A stretch of 64,000 nucleotides of DNA, from positions 1 through 64,000 of the forward strand of contig NZ_KB907704.1 in NCBI RefSeq assembly GCF_000382165.1, given 5' to 3'. The position numbers were made by a program, and so were the translations under genes. This DNA comes from Arsukibacterium perlucidum DSM 18276 (lineage in GTDB: Bacteria; Pseudomonadota; Gammaproteobacteria; Enterobacterales; Alteromonadaceae). Below, piece after piece: positions 7,881-16,286 of this stretch (position 1 is its first letter; each line of letters opens with the position of its first letter). Below the pieces are notes generated by a model that searched no databases, had not been told where the DNA came from, and saw only the letters and a program-made list of their open reading frames with translations.

Positions 7881-8819
7881 ATGGAAGGCACTCCTAAACA
7901 ACCCTCTAATTTATCTTTGTTATTACAAAGTTTGCTGGATGAGGCGCGGCAATTACCTGACGCTGGCAAGGTGGCTGATTACATTCCGGCACTGGCGGCG
8001 GTAGCGCCCGATCAGATTGGCCTTGCTGTCGCGACCATTGATGGCCAGGTGCACAGCGCAGGTGATGCTGATACCCGCTTTTCCATTCAAAGCGTGTCGA
8101 AAATATTTGGTTTGGTGCAGGCGATGAACCGCAAAGGTGATGCGCTATGGCAGCGGGTACATATGGAGCCCTCGGGCCAGCCTTTTAACTCTATTGTCCA
8201 GTTGGAATGGGAGCACGGCATTCCGCGCAACCCCTTTATTAATGCCGGCGCGCTGGTGGTAGCTGATATGCTGGTCAGTCATTATTCGGCCAGCAAGGCA
8301 GCAGCCCTTACATTTATCCGCCGTCTGGCAATGACTGAACAAATCTGGGTAGATAACGCGGTATACCATTCGGAAAAAGAGCACGGTAACCGCAATGCAG
8401 CGCTGGCTTACCTGATGAAAAGTTTTGGCAATATTGAAGCCGAAGTACCCGATGTACTGGACCACTACTTTTATCAGTGCTCTATTGAAATGAGCTGTAA
8501 ACAGCTGGCTCTCAGTTTATTGTTTTTAGCCAACCGCGGTGTGCATCCGGTAACTGAGCAGAGCATTTGCAGCAGACGCGATGCGCACCGGGTTAACGCT
8601 ATCCTGTCGACCAGTGGCATGTATGATCAATCAGGCGAGTTTGCCTTTACTGTGGGGTTGCCTGCTAAAAGCGGGGTAGGTGGTGGCATTGCAGCAATAG
8701 TGCCTAATTACGGCGTTATTACTGCCTGGAGCCCGAAATTAAATGATTTTGGTAACTCCTGCCGTGGTATGCATATGATTACCCAGCTGGCAGGGCAGCT
8801 GGGGTTATCGGTTTACTAG
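7881..8819 (+). CDS. glsA: Glutaminase
   Basis: This 312-residue enzyme hydrolyses L-glutamine to glutamate and ammonia in the cytoplasm. It belongs to the beta-lactamase-like fold: the catalytic S-V-S-K tetrad lies at 71-74, followed by FNS, NPFINAGA (Asn residues that hold the substrate) and the later GGG loop (SGVGGGIAA). Length and motifs match GlsA/YbaS. An open frame extends to 7824, but the ATG at 7881 matches the family start and has a weak purine-rich GAG before it. It overlaps the convergent ctlX gene by four bases. Confidence 0.93.
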   Translation: MEGTPKQPSNLSLLLQSLLDEARQLPDAGKVADYIPALAAVAPDQIGLAVATIDGQVHSAGDADTRFSIQSVSKIFGLVQAMNRKGDALWQRVHMEPSGQPFNSIVQLEWEHGIPRNPFINAGALVVADMLVSHYSASKAAALTFIRRLAMTEQIWVDNAVYHSEKEHGNRNAALAYLMKSFGNIEAEVPDVLDHYFYQCSIEMSCKQLALSLLFLANRGVHPVTEQSICSRRDAHRVNAILSTSGMYDQSGEFAFTVGLPAKSGVGGGIAAIVPNYGVITAWSPKLNDFGNSCRGMHMITQLAGQLGLSVY

Positions 8820-9727
8820 CGTTTTGGCAGATGAATCCCGGCAATCATGCAGCGCAATGAACCCCCGGCTGATTCAATAGTACTGACGTCTATCGGCAAC
8901 AGCTCAGCGCTCTGGCGGATAATCGCAATTTGCGCCGGGGTTAATGCCTGAAATGCGGTGCTGGATAATGCCAGCACCTTACCCTTGCTGCCTTGCAGCT
9001 CAATGGCATTACCACAAAACCGGCTAATTTGCTGATTACTCAGTGCTATTACCGTTTTATGCTGGCGGGCAAAGCTGTCCAGTAGCCACGGCCGCTGTGC
9101 TGCCGGAACCATATCCAGGCCAATCAGCACAAAGTGTTCTGCCAGACACATTAATACATTAGTGTGGTACACCGGCTGGCCATTGGCATCCATCGCTTCA
9201 AACAATACCGGCTGATAGCCAAGTTCCTGGCATAAAGCATTAAACAGGTTTTTATCGGTGCGGTTCGATGCCACTGCATAGGCAATAGCCGCCTGCTGAT
9301 CCAATACCATCGAGCCAGTGCCTTCCAGAAACTGGCCCTGCTCAGCCAACGGCGATAAATCACGATATGCCGTTACCTGATAGTGCTGTTGTACAAAATC
9401 GATAATATCCCGGCGTACTTCCAGCCGGCGGTTAGGTACATACATCGGATAGCTGATTAGCTGGCCACTGGTATGGGTACTGAACCAGTTATTGGGAAAC
9501 ACTGAGTCAGGCGTGCTGTTGCCTTCATCTTCAAATAAATGAACAGTAATGCCGGCAGCGGTAAGCTGCTCAGCGGCATGCGTTACTTCAAGGTAGGCTT
9601 GCTGGCTGATCTGCTTGCTGCAAGCCACTACCTGAAAGGCATTGTCTGACATAGTTTGTGGGTTAGACACAAACTGATGCGGCCGGATCATAATAATATC
9701 GTGCGGGGTATTCAGGTTTGCTTTCAT
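8816..9727 (-). CDS. ctlX: CtlX-type amidinotransferase / citrulline hydrolase
   Basis: This 303-residue protein belongs to the arginine deiminase superfamily in its short CtlX form. Seen blocks are MIRPHQFVSNPQT, FEDEGNSTPDSVFPNNWFSTH, FLEGTGSMVLD and YHTNVLM, with a catalytic-type cysteine at 293 (GGSLRCMIAG). Such enzymes act on guanidino or ureido groups; CtlX is tied to citrulline or arginine breakdown. Its tail-to-tail overlap with glsA suggests both serve nitrogen release from amino acids, although they are not co-transcribed. Exact substrate inferred from family. Confidence 0.85.
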   Translation of the reverse strand: MKANLNTPHDIIMIRPHQFVSNPQTMSDNAFQVVACSKQISQQAYLEVTHAAEQLTAAGITVHLFEDEGNSTPDSVFPNNWFSTHTSGQLISYPMYVPNRRLEVRRDIIDFVQQHYQVTAYRDLSPLAEQGQFLEGTGSMVLDQQAAIAYAVASNRTDKNLFNALCQELGYQPVLFEAMDANGQPVYHTNVLMCLAEHFVLIGLDMVPAAQRPWLLDSFARQHKTVIALSNQQISRFCGNAIELQGSKGKVLALSSTAFQALTPAQIAIIRQSAELLPIDVSTIESAGGSLRCMIAGIHLPKR

Positions 9728-9926
9728 CGGCTTTTCTTAGCTTAAGGTTGTTCTTGTAGTCCAGAGGGATATCGATTTTTTAATCCGTGCAGCACTTTTG
9801 GCAAAGTGGCCACTGGCTGCGGCGCACACTATAGCCGGGGCGCCCCTGACTGTATAGTGCACCGTGACCGTTTGCCGGAACTATGATAAAACAACAGCCT
9901 TATCGCAAAATTTACCCGGGATACTT

Positions 9927-10838
9927 ATGTTCAAGCGTGGAATGGTTACCTTCGTTACTGGCTTAACTTTACTGCTGGCCGGACTGCTGGCTGGTTGCAG
10001 CCCGGCAGCGCAAAATGACAACAGCTATACTCAGGCTGTCGCGAAGGGCACCAGCCTGCAACAGGCCAAAGCGCAGGGCATGGCTGAACTCACTGTGCTT
10101 TATGTTGCAGCTGAGGGTTTTGCGTACACTGATAGCCAGAACCAGCTGACCGGCGTTACGGTGGAAATAATGCGCGACTTTGCCGGCTGGCTTAACAGCA
10201 CCCGGCAACTGGCTGTTACCCTGAACTTTGAGGCTGAAACCGACTGGACCCGTTTTTATCAGCGGGTTGTCGCGGCAGACGGCGGCGTGTTTGGCCTGGG
10301 TAATGTCACTATTACTGAAGCCCGAACGCAGGAGCTGCAGTTCTCCCCTCCCTATTTAAATAATGTTGCGGTGCTAATCAGCCACGCCGATGTGGCAGAG
10401 CTGGCCAGTCTGGCGCAACTGGCCAGCACATTTGGCGGGATCCAGCCATTGGCGTTTAGCGGCACCCTGCACGAAGTCCGGGTAACCGCGTTGCGGGACC
10501 GGTATCAGCCGCAGGCGGAACTTGGCCGGGTAGGGTCTAATCAACAATTACTGGAACTGGTGGCATCGGGTGCCTGGTACAGCTATGTTGATGTCTATAA
10601 TTTCTGGCGCGCCCGGCAACAAGGTATGCCGTTACGACATCACCCTGTGGCCAATGATAGCGCTGAAACTTTTGGGATTATTATGCCGCACAGCAACGAC
10701 TGGGCAGAGCTGCTGACTGAATTTTTCAACGCCGGCCCGGGCTATCGCAATAGCGGGCGCTACCAGCAGATTTTACAACAGCACCTTGGTCCGGAGTTAG
10801 CTACGATGTTAGAGCAAGCGCGATTGGCACAGCAGTAA
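9927..10838 (+). CDS. Lipoprotein, periplasmic binding-protein type (SBP family 3)
   Basis: This 303-residue lipoprotein has lipobox LAGC with Cys24. The mature part has the type II periplasmic-binding fold: LTVLYVAAEGFAYTD, LTGVTVEIMRDFAGWLN, and FGLGNVTITEARTQELQFSPPY, which matches the family signature around the substrate-contacting Arg. No ABC permease or ATPase is adjacent, so it may be a solitary sensor or orphan binding protein for an amino-acid-like solute. I placed the start at the ATG at 9927, at the beginning of the signal; an earlier in-frame start at 9864 would add a non-signal extension. Confidence 0.75.
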   Translation: MFKRGMVTFVTGLTLLLAGLLAGCSPAAQNDNSYTQAVAKGTSLQQAKAQGMAELTVLYVAAEGFAYTDSQNQLTGVTVEIMRDFAGWLNSTRQLAVTLNFEAETDWTRFYQRVVAADGGVFGLGNVTITEARTQELQFSPPYLNNVAVLISHADVAELASLAQLASTFGGIQPLAFSGTLHEVRVTALRDRYQPQAELGRVGSNQQLLELVASGAWYSYVDVYNFWRARQQGMPLRHHPVANDSAETFGIIMPHSNDWAELLTEFFNAGPGYRNSGRYQQILQQHLGPELATMLEQARLAQQ

Positions 10839-10842
10839 CGGC

Positions 10843-12015
10843 TTATATTGTTTGTGGCTCCAGCGAGCTATACTGGCGGATCTGATTGCGGCCATTGTGC
10901 TTGGCCTGATAAAGCGCCTGATCGGCCCGCGTGAGCAGCTGCTGCCAGTTTACGGTGGGGTTACTGCTCGCTAAACCGGCACTGATAGTCAGGTTAAGCT
11001 GGGGATAATTAGCCAGCACTGTACCTTCAATTGCTTTACGGATACGGCTGGCAATTTGATTAGCCACATTGCTATCGGTGTCGGGCAAACATACTACAAA
11101 CTCCTCTCCGCCATAGCGGAACAGCAAATCGTAGCTGCGTAACTGGGCGCTGGTTACAGCGGCAATATGGCGCAGTGCGGCGTCTCCTGCCAGATGGCCG
11201 TATTGATCATTTACCTGTTTAAAGTGGTCTATATCAAATATCACCAGGCTGCAATAACTGCCCTGGCGTTGGCAGCGGTCCAGTTCAGTTGTAATTTTTT
11301 GTTCCATTGAGCTGCGGTTCAGCACACCGGTTAACGGATCGCGTTCTGAACTTGATTGCAAAGCCAGCTGTTGTCGCCGGTAAACCAATAAAATGCCGCT
11401 GCCGAAGACTAAAATCGCAAAGGTGGTCAGGCCGAAAAAGCCGAGGCTGTGCAGCAGGGTACTGCCGCTAATCAGCGATAACTCTGTTTGCTCAGACAAT
11501 ACCAGCATAAATCGCAGACTCAACTGCATGATATTAAAAATAAATGCCAGTTTAAATGCCAGGTAAACGCTGCTCAGGGCAGGATCGCGTTGGCCGAATA
11601 ACAACCGCAGGCTCAGCACATTAATCCAGATCATCACCGGGAAGTTTAATAACAAGCGGTTAACTGTTGCCTGCTGGGCGAAGTCAGTGAAATGCAGGCA
11701 AAACATTACCAGCGCAGCAGCAAAGAACCAATATAACCTGACATGGTGCTGAAAATACCGATATAGCCCGGCCAGGAGTGCCAGATGAATACCCAGTGTA
11801 AGATTGTTACTTAATGCCGGCGCTAGCCAGTATGGTAATGGCTGGCCAAGATGAAACAGGGTGGCTAAGGTGGAACTGACAAACATACAGCAGGCTGCAA
11901 CCGTCCAGTACAACAGATACTGTTGCCTGGTATCTGCCAGAAATAACAGCAGTAACAAGGCAGAGGCAGTACCAGCGATAAACTGGTTAACGATGGTTAA
12001 AGTAAGTAGATCCAT
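10843..12015 (-). CDS. Membrane diguanylate cyclase (GGDEF)
   Basis: This 390-residue protein has about seven N-terminal membrane helices (1-210) and a C-terminal GGDEF domain (about 222-385). The active-site loop is GGEEF (302-306), and an inhibitory RxxD site (RSYD, 293-296) sits five residues before it. Metal-binding DIDHFK is present. The enzyme should make cyclic di-GMP in response to an unknown membrane signal and be product-inhibited. It converges on the lipoprotein gene with four bases between stops and is probably transcribed alone. Confidence 0.9.
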   Translation of the reverse strand: MDLLTLTIVNQFIAGTASALLLLLFLADTRQQYLLYWTVAACCMFVSSTLATLFHLGQPLPYWLAPALSNNLTLGIHLALLAGLYRYFQHHVRLYWFFAAALVMFCLHFTDFAQQATVNRLLLNFPVMIWINVLSLRLLFGQRDPALSSVYLAFKLAFIFNIMQLSLRFMLVLSEQTELSLISGSTLLHSLGFFGLTTFAILVFGSGILLVYRRQQLALQSSSERDPLTGVLNRSSMEQKITTELDRCQRQGSYCSLVIFDIDHFKQVNDQYGHLAGDAALRHIAAVTSAQLRSYDLLFRYGGEEFVVCLPDTDSNVANQIASRIRKAIEGTVLANYPQLNLTISAGLASSNPTVNWQQLLTRADQALYQAKHNGRNQIRQYSSLEPQTI

Positions 12016-12193
12016 TTACTTATGTTCCGGTTGTAGGTTCAGCCGGACAGTAGCACATTTGTTTCTAAAAACGAACATAAAAAATGACTAATAAAGAAAC
12101 ATGTTGATCTGAAATAAGAAAACGTAAACAAAGAGTACTGAGCCTGTTGGCAGGATAATACTGTGCTGTTGAGCGCCGTGCAGTTGAGTTGGC

Positions 12194-12448
12194 TTAGCGC
12201 TTATATTGGCTGGGACAATACGCCCGGCTGATATCCGGGCTGCGCAACTTGAGATGTTTGGTATTGCGGCCGCTGACCCTGGCCCGCCATAACCGGAACG
12301 AGCCGGGTTTCAGCTCGCGGCGCATCAGGCTAATCACCGCAGCTTCGTTCAGGCCATACAGCTGCTCAATTGCCTCAAATGGCGTGCGATCTTCCCAGGC
12401 CATCTCAATAATGCGCGATAAATCTGCCGCGCTGAAGTGGTGGCTCAT
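12194..12448 (-). CDS. TIGR03643-type small protein
   Basis: This 84-residue protein has the pattern IIEMAWEDRTPFEAI...YGLNEAAVISLMRRELKPGSFRLWRARVSGR, typical of the TIGR03643/DUF2805 family, small helical proteins of unknown function. Its ATG overlaps the stop of the cupin gene by four bases (ATGA), so it is the last gene of a VOC-cupin-TIGR03643 operon. The helix arrangement suggests possible nucleic-acid binding, but this is a guess. Confidence 0.8.
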   Translation of the reverse strand: MSHHFSAADLSRIIEMAWEDRTPFEAIEQLYGLNEAAVISLMRRELKPGSFRLWRARVSGRNTKHLKLRSPDISRAYCPSQYKR

Positions 12449-13152
12449 GGCGTTGTTTCCTGTTCACTTTGGATAAATTTATCGCCCAGTAAGCCTGCGC
12501 CTAAATGGCCAACTTTAACGTAAATTAAAGCCCCTTCAGCTTGCGTAAAAGGAGTATGTTGGCTGTAGCGCGGGCTGCGTATCCAGCTACCAGCAGGATA
12601 TTGGCCATATTCGTCGCAGAACAAGCCTTCAAGTACCAGAATTTCCTCACCGCCGACATGAATGTGCCGGTTAAATTGGGTATCCGGTGCCCAGCGTACC
12701 AATGCCGTACTTACACCATCGTGTTCATGTAGTGGCAGTACCGACAAGCCTGGCACCAGCCCGGGGCGCCATTGTTGCTGATCGGTATTGATTGCCAGCT
12801 GTTGAGTGTCAGTTGCCGCAAATTGCCAGAGCTTAACCAGTAAGGTACAACCGTTTTCCGAGAAAGGCTGATGCGAGCTACCGGGCGGATTACGCAAATA
12901 ACTACCTGCCGGGTAATCGCCATGTTCATCGCTGAATACACCGTCCAGCACCAGAATTTCCTCACCGCCATCGTGAGTGTGGCTGCTATAGCCACTGCCT
13001 GCGTCGTAGCGGACAATACTGGTAGCCCGGGCCACTTCAGCGCCGGCGCGGTCCAGCATCATTCGGCTGACACCTGCCAGCGGTGAAGCAACAAATTTGT
13101 AGTCAGCGGGCAGGATTACTGCCCGTTGACTGAAATTACTGTTTAATTGCAT
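12445..13152 (-). CDS. Tandem cupin protein, ChrR-like
   Basis: This 235-residue protein holds two cupin repeats with matching metal-binding motifs: HTHDGGEEILVLDG (about 58-71) and HIHVGGEEILVLEG (about 163-176), each followed by YPAGS. This is the cupin_7 pattern of the ChrR group, where cupins bind zinc. It lacks the N-terminal zinc anti-sigma domain of true ChrR, and no cognate sigma factor is adjacent, so regulatory function is doubtful; an enzymatic or detoxifying dioxygenase-like role is possible. It lies between the VOC gene and the TIGR03643 gene. Confidence 0.8.
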   Translation of the reverse strand: MQLNSNFSQRAVILPADYKFVASPLAGVSRMMLDRAGAEVARATSIVRYDAGSGYSSHTHDGGEEILVLDGVFSDEHGDYPAGSYLRNPPGSSHQPFSENGCTLLVKLWQFAATDTQQLAINTDQQQWRPGLVPGLSVLPLHEHDGVSTALVRWAPDTQFNRHIHVGGEEILVLEGLFCDEYGQYPAGSWIRSPRYSQHTPFTQAEGALIYVKVGHLGAGLLGDKFIQSEQETTP

Positions 13153-13165
13153 TGCCGGTTATGCC

Positions 13166-13537
13166 TTAACCAAAGTGGCAAAAACACAATTTATTACCAT
13201 CATCATCTTTCACGTAAGCGCCATAAAAAGTATTTTCGATACGCTGGCCCGGTGCGCCATCACAGCTGGCGCCAAGCGCAATGGCTTTGTGGTAGAGCGC
13301 ATCAACTTTTTCTTTAGAGCCAGGCTGAAAAGACACCATATTACCATTGCCCGGGTTGGCTGGCTGACCGTTAAACGGTTCACACACTGCCAGCATTGGC
13401 TGCGCCAGATTTTTACCGAAAAAGGCAATGCGTCCCATATCAAGCAGCGATTTGCTGCCAAGATCGCCTAACAGCTGGCTATAAAAGGCCTTGGCGGCGG
13501 TTAAATCGTTAACACCTAACGTCACATAACTGATCAT
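13166..13537 (-). CDS. VOC (glyoxalase-like) family protein
   Basis: This 123-residue protein starts MISYVTLGVNDLTAAKAFYSQLLG and ends YGAYVKDDDGNKLCFCHF, the paired beta-alpha-beta motif of the vicinal oxygen chelate family. Members are glyoxalases, dioxygenases or antibiotic-binding proteins; substrate is unknown. I use the ATG at 13537, with GGAG seven bases upstream, rather than the longer frame to 13600. Thirteen bases separate it from the cupin gene, so these are co-transcribed. Confidence 0.85.
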   Translation of the reverse strand: MISYVTLGVNDLTAAKAFYSQLLGDLGSKSLLDMGRIAFFGKNLAQPMLAVCEPFNGQPANPGNGNMVSFQPGSKEKVDALYHKAIALGASCDGAPGQRIENTFYGAYVKDDDGNKLCFCHFG

Positions 13538-13764
13538 GCTAATACTCCGGTTGTTTAATACTAACTCACTATGGGGGCTTAATACGCAGTAAGCAAACAA
13601 CTGGAGCAGAGTAATTGGTGTTTTCTTTAGGTTGCTGCGCGGAAATCTTCGTCTTACTGTTGATATACTTTGTTACTAGCTGAATTGGTGCTATCAGATG
13701 GTGGTATAGTCGATTATCGTTACAATAAGTTTGTGTTGTTGACTAAAGGTAATTAAGGCTGATT

Positions 13765-14466
13765 ATGCGAAGATTGTTAATCATGATGTTTTTTTTGAGC
13801 TTTGCAGCTAACGCAAGCACAGAAATACGTCTGGGGGTGCATAATTTCCCGCCGTACTTTGTGATGAAAGATAATGATAATTGCGGTGGTGAAGCGGTAG
13901 AGCTCACCCGTGAAATTTTGCAAACTGATGGAGTAGAAGTCCGCGCTATCTGCGCGACACCGGCCAGACTGTATAAAATGTTAAGCAGTGGTGAAGTAGA
14001 TTTAACTATTAATATTAAACAAACTAAAGCTCTACCAGATAATATCAGCTTTGTGGAACCGCCTTATGTGACGTTATCTTTGGTTTTACTGAGCTATATC
14101 GGCCAAACTAAAATACCAACGTCGACAAAGCCAACTACTATTGCGGCGATTCGCGGTTTCGATTATCTGGGGCAACGACAGATCTTATCTGATCTTGGCT
14201 ATCAGTTTATTGATATGCCGGATAGTATTGATGCGATAAAAATGTTTGTCAGGGGGCGTACCGATGCGTTACTTACTTATGAAGCACCGTTTAACTATTA
14301 CCTGAAACAACAACCCTCAACAGGCATGCAGCCATACCAACGCAAGCTACTTGAAAGCATTGGTACTTTTTACGTGATATCTGATCAATCACCATACAAA
14401 ACGTATATCGGTACTAAGTTAGCTGACTTTGCCGCTGCAAAACAAATAAGCCAATTCAGGCCGTAA
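13765..14466 (+). CDS. Periplasmic amino-acid-binding-like protein
   Basis: This 233-residue protein has a signal peptide (1-17, cleavage after ANA) and the type II periplasmic-binding pattern: IRLGVHNFPPYFV, GGEAVELTREILQTDG, YKMLSSGEVDLTINI, then VRGRTDALLTYEAPFNYYL. No transporter genes are adjacent, so it is a solitary member, as is common in Alteromonadales. It could deliver solutes or act as a sensor partner. Ligand unknown. Confidence 0.75.
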   Translation: MRRLLIMMFFLSFAANASTEIRLGVHNFPPYFVMKDNDNCGGEAVELTREILQTDGVEVRAICATPARLYKMLSSGEVDLTINIKQTKALPDNISFVEPPYVTLSLVLLSYIGQTKIPTSTKPTTIAAIRGFDYLGQRQILSDLGYQFIDMPDSIDAIKMFVRGRTDALLTYEAPFNYYLKQQPSTGMQPYQRKLLESIGTFYVISDQSPYKTYIGTKLADFAAAKQISQFRP

Positions 14467-14530
14467 GGTCTTTGTATAACAAGAATATCATTCTCAAAAG
14501 CCTGCATGCTGCTGAAGTTAAGCTGGCTAT

Positions 14531-14556
14531 GGCCAGGCTTATTTATATGCCTGGCC
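14531..14556. terminator. Perfect 8-bp hairpin after the binding-protein gene
   Basis: GGCCAGGC (14531-14538) and GCCTGGCC (14549-14556) are perfect inverted arms with a 10-base A/T-rich loop. The hairpin lies 65 bases past the stop at 14466, between two convergent genes. No long T run follows on the plus strand, so termination strength is uncertain. Confidence 0.4.
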
Positions 14557-14606
14557 TGGTAAATTTGCAGATATAAAACCCCTTGCTACTGTAAAAGTAA
14601 TGACGA

Positions 14607-15488
14607 CTAATTGTGCTGTGGCTTGACAACCAACACATCGCAAGGGGTATGCCGGCTTAAGTAGTGGGCGGTATCACCAAACAACACCGAACTGAAGTTA
14701 TCTGGGTGGCTGTTGCCAATAATGGCCAGCTGACACTGGTAATTCTGCACAGCTTTGGGAATTTCATCGTCGGGCAGGCCTTCGCTCAGATGCACGGTCT
14801 CTGCTCTTAACTGATGCTCTGCCAGGTAAGGTGACAGTTTATCACTGTGTTGTTGCTGGATATCAGGTAGCGGGGCAAAGCCATGATTGCTGTCGTAGGG
14901 CAGGCTCATACTGTAATCGTCTGCCTGGTAACAGTTCAGCACATGCAGCTGCTTGCTGTCCTGTTGCACTAATTGCTCACCAATCGACAGAATGGCGTCG
15001 TTTAATTTATGCTGTTGCAGTTCGCTGCCGTCCACATCAAGGCAGGCTAGAATACTGAGCTCGCTGGTGGCTGTACCCTGCTTTACCAGCCAGACCGGCA
15101 GATTACAGCTGCTGATCAGGTAATGCTCTACATCGGGTACCAACCAGGACAAGATACTGCGTTTAGGTTGCTGCTGTTTAATAATCAGGCTGATATCGTG
15201 CTGCTGCAGCAGCTGAGCAATGGCGCACTGTGCCGGTTGCTGCCAGTCAATAGTGATATGGGCACCAGTTACTGCTATGTCCGCCTGGCCAATTTGCTGT
15301 AACAGCTGTTGCCGGTATTGCTCCGCCTGTTCAGCAATGCCTGGCTGTTGCCGATCTTTATACCATGAGCAAAACAATGTCAGCTTGCTGTGGTGCTGCT
15401 TTGCTAAACTTATGGCTCTGGTTAATACCTGCTGCTCATCGGCCTGGTGCTGCAACACAATCAGTAAATGTTTAAATACCTGTTTCAT
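14607..15488 (-). CDS. Tandem universal stress protein, UspE-like
   Basis: This 293-residue protein has two Usp domains: one starting KQVFKHLLIVLQHQADE, and a second near 150 (SELSILACLDVDG). The C-terminal domain ends IIGNSHPDNFSSVLFGDTAHYLSRHTPCDVLVVKP, like the UspE end with its GNTAEH-type motif. The canonical ATP-binding G-x2-G-x9-G(S/T) is modified, so ATP binding is doubtful. Usp proteins act in the cytoplasm in stress survival. The gene is transcribed alone. Confidence 0.88.
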   Translation of the reverse strand: MKQVFKHLLIVLQHQADEQQVLTRAISLAKQHHSKLTLFCSWYKDRQQPGIAEQAEQYRQQLLQQIGQADIAVTGAHITIDWQQPAQCAIAQLLQQHDISLIIKQQQPKRSILSWLVPDVEHYLISSCNLPVWLVKQGTATSELSILACLDVDGSELQQHKLNDAILSIGEQLVQQDSKQLHVLNCYQADDYSMSLPYDSNHGFAPLPDIQQQHSDKLSPYLAEHQLRAETVHLSEGLPDDEIPKAVQNYQCQLAIIGNSHPDNFSSVLFGDTAHYLSRHTPCDVLVVKPQHN

Positions 15489-15645
15489 AGCGTTATCCGG
15501 TTTATCTGTACGTTTTTGTCACAATGACAACTCGTCAGCCATACCGCTTAACTGGGCTGTTATAGTAGTAAGCGGATTTGCTGGGATAAAAAGACAACAA
15601 CATGAAAAAAAAATTAAAAAGGAGAGGAAAACCGGGTAATAAGCC

Positions 15646-16203
15646 CTAGATAGCCTGGGCCAGCCAGGCTCTTGCCAGCTTGGCGCTGCGCTCTATGGTT
15701 TTGCCTGAAACACCATATAAATCACCAATTTGTGCCGGGCTTAAACCGGCGAAGAACTGTAGATCAAGAATATCAGCTTTTTGCTGGTCAAACTCAGCCA
15801 GCGCCGTCATTGCATTGTGTAGCCCAATAATACTGCTGCTGTCATCGACCCCAAGCACATCGTCTGCCAGGGTAATTTGGAGTAAGCCATCGCCCCTTTT
15901 GGCAGCATTGCGTGCCCGGGCATGGTCTACCAGAATGCGGCGCATAATACTGCCAGCCAGCCTGAAAAAATGTAACCTGTCCTGATAATCTACTTCAGCC
16001 TGCATCAGGCCGATAAAGGCTTCATTCACCAGTGCGGTTGCCTGCAAAGTATGGTTAGGCCGTTCTTGCCGCATATATTTTGCTGCCAGCTGATGTAACT
16101 TATCCTGCACCAGCACGCTCAGCTGTTTTTCGGCCTGCAGGTCGCCATCGCGCCATTGGCCAAGCAGGGCTGTGACATCAGTGTGTTCCTTAACGGTAGA
16201 CAT
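15646..16203 (-). CDS. ECF-type sigma factor
   Basis: This 185-residue protein matches the TIGR02999 / Sigma-70 ECF-like HTH group: region 2 (HQLAAKYMRQERPNHTLQATALVNEAFIGLM, then YQDRLHFFRLAGSIMRRILVDHARARNAAKRG) and region 4 (LSPAQIGDLYGVSGKTIERSAKLARAWL). It should direct RNA polymerase to a small gene set. It is divergent from a Ser/Thr kinase gene 83 bases away, a pairing often found for this sigma group. The kinase probably controls it; no anti-sigma gene is seen. Confidence 0.9.
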   Translation of the reverse strand: MSTVKEHTDVTALLGQWRDGDLQAEKQLSVLVQDKLHQLAAKYMRQERPNHTLQATALVNEAFIGLMQAEVDYQDRLHFFRLAGSIMRRILVDHARARNAAKRGDGLLQITLADDVLGVDDSSSIIGLHNAMTALAEFDQQKADILDLQFFAGLSPAQIGDLYGVSGKTIERSAKLARAWLAQAI

Positions 16204-16286
16204 AAGGCTATTTTCAACTAGGCTGTTAAAGGACTATCAGTATAGACACAATTTAACTAGTTTAGAAAATGCGGGGCAAAGCTTTA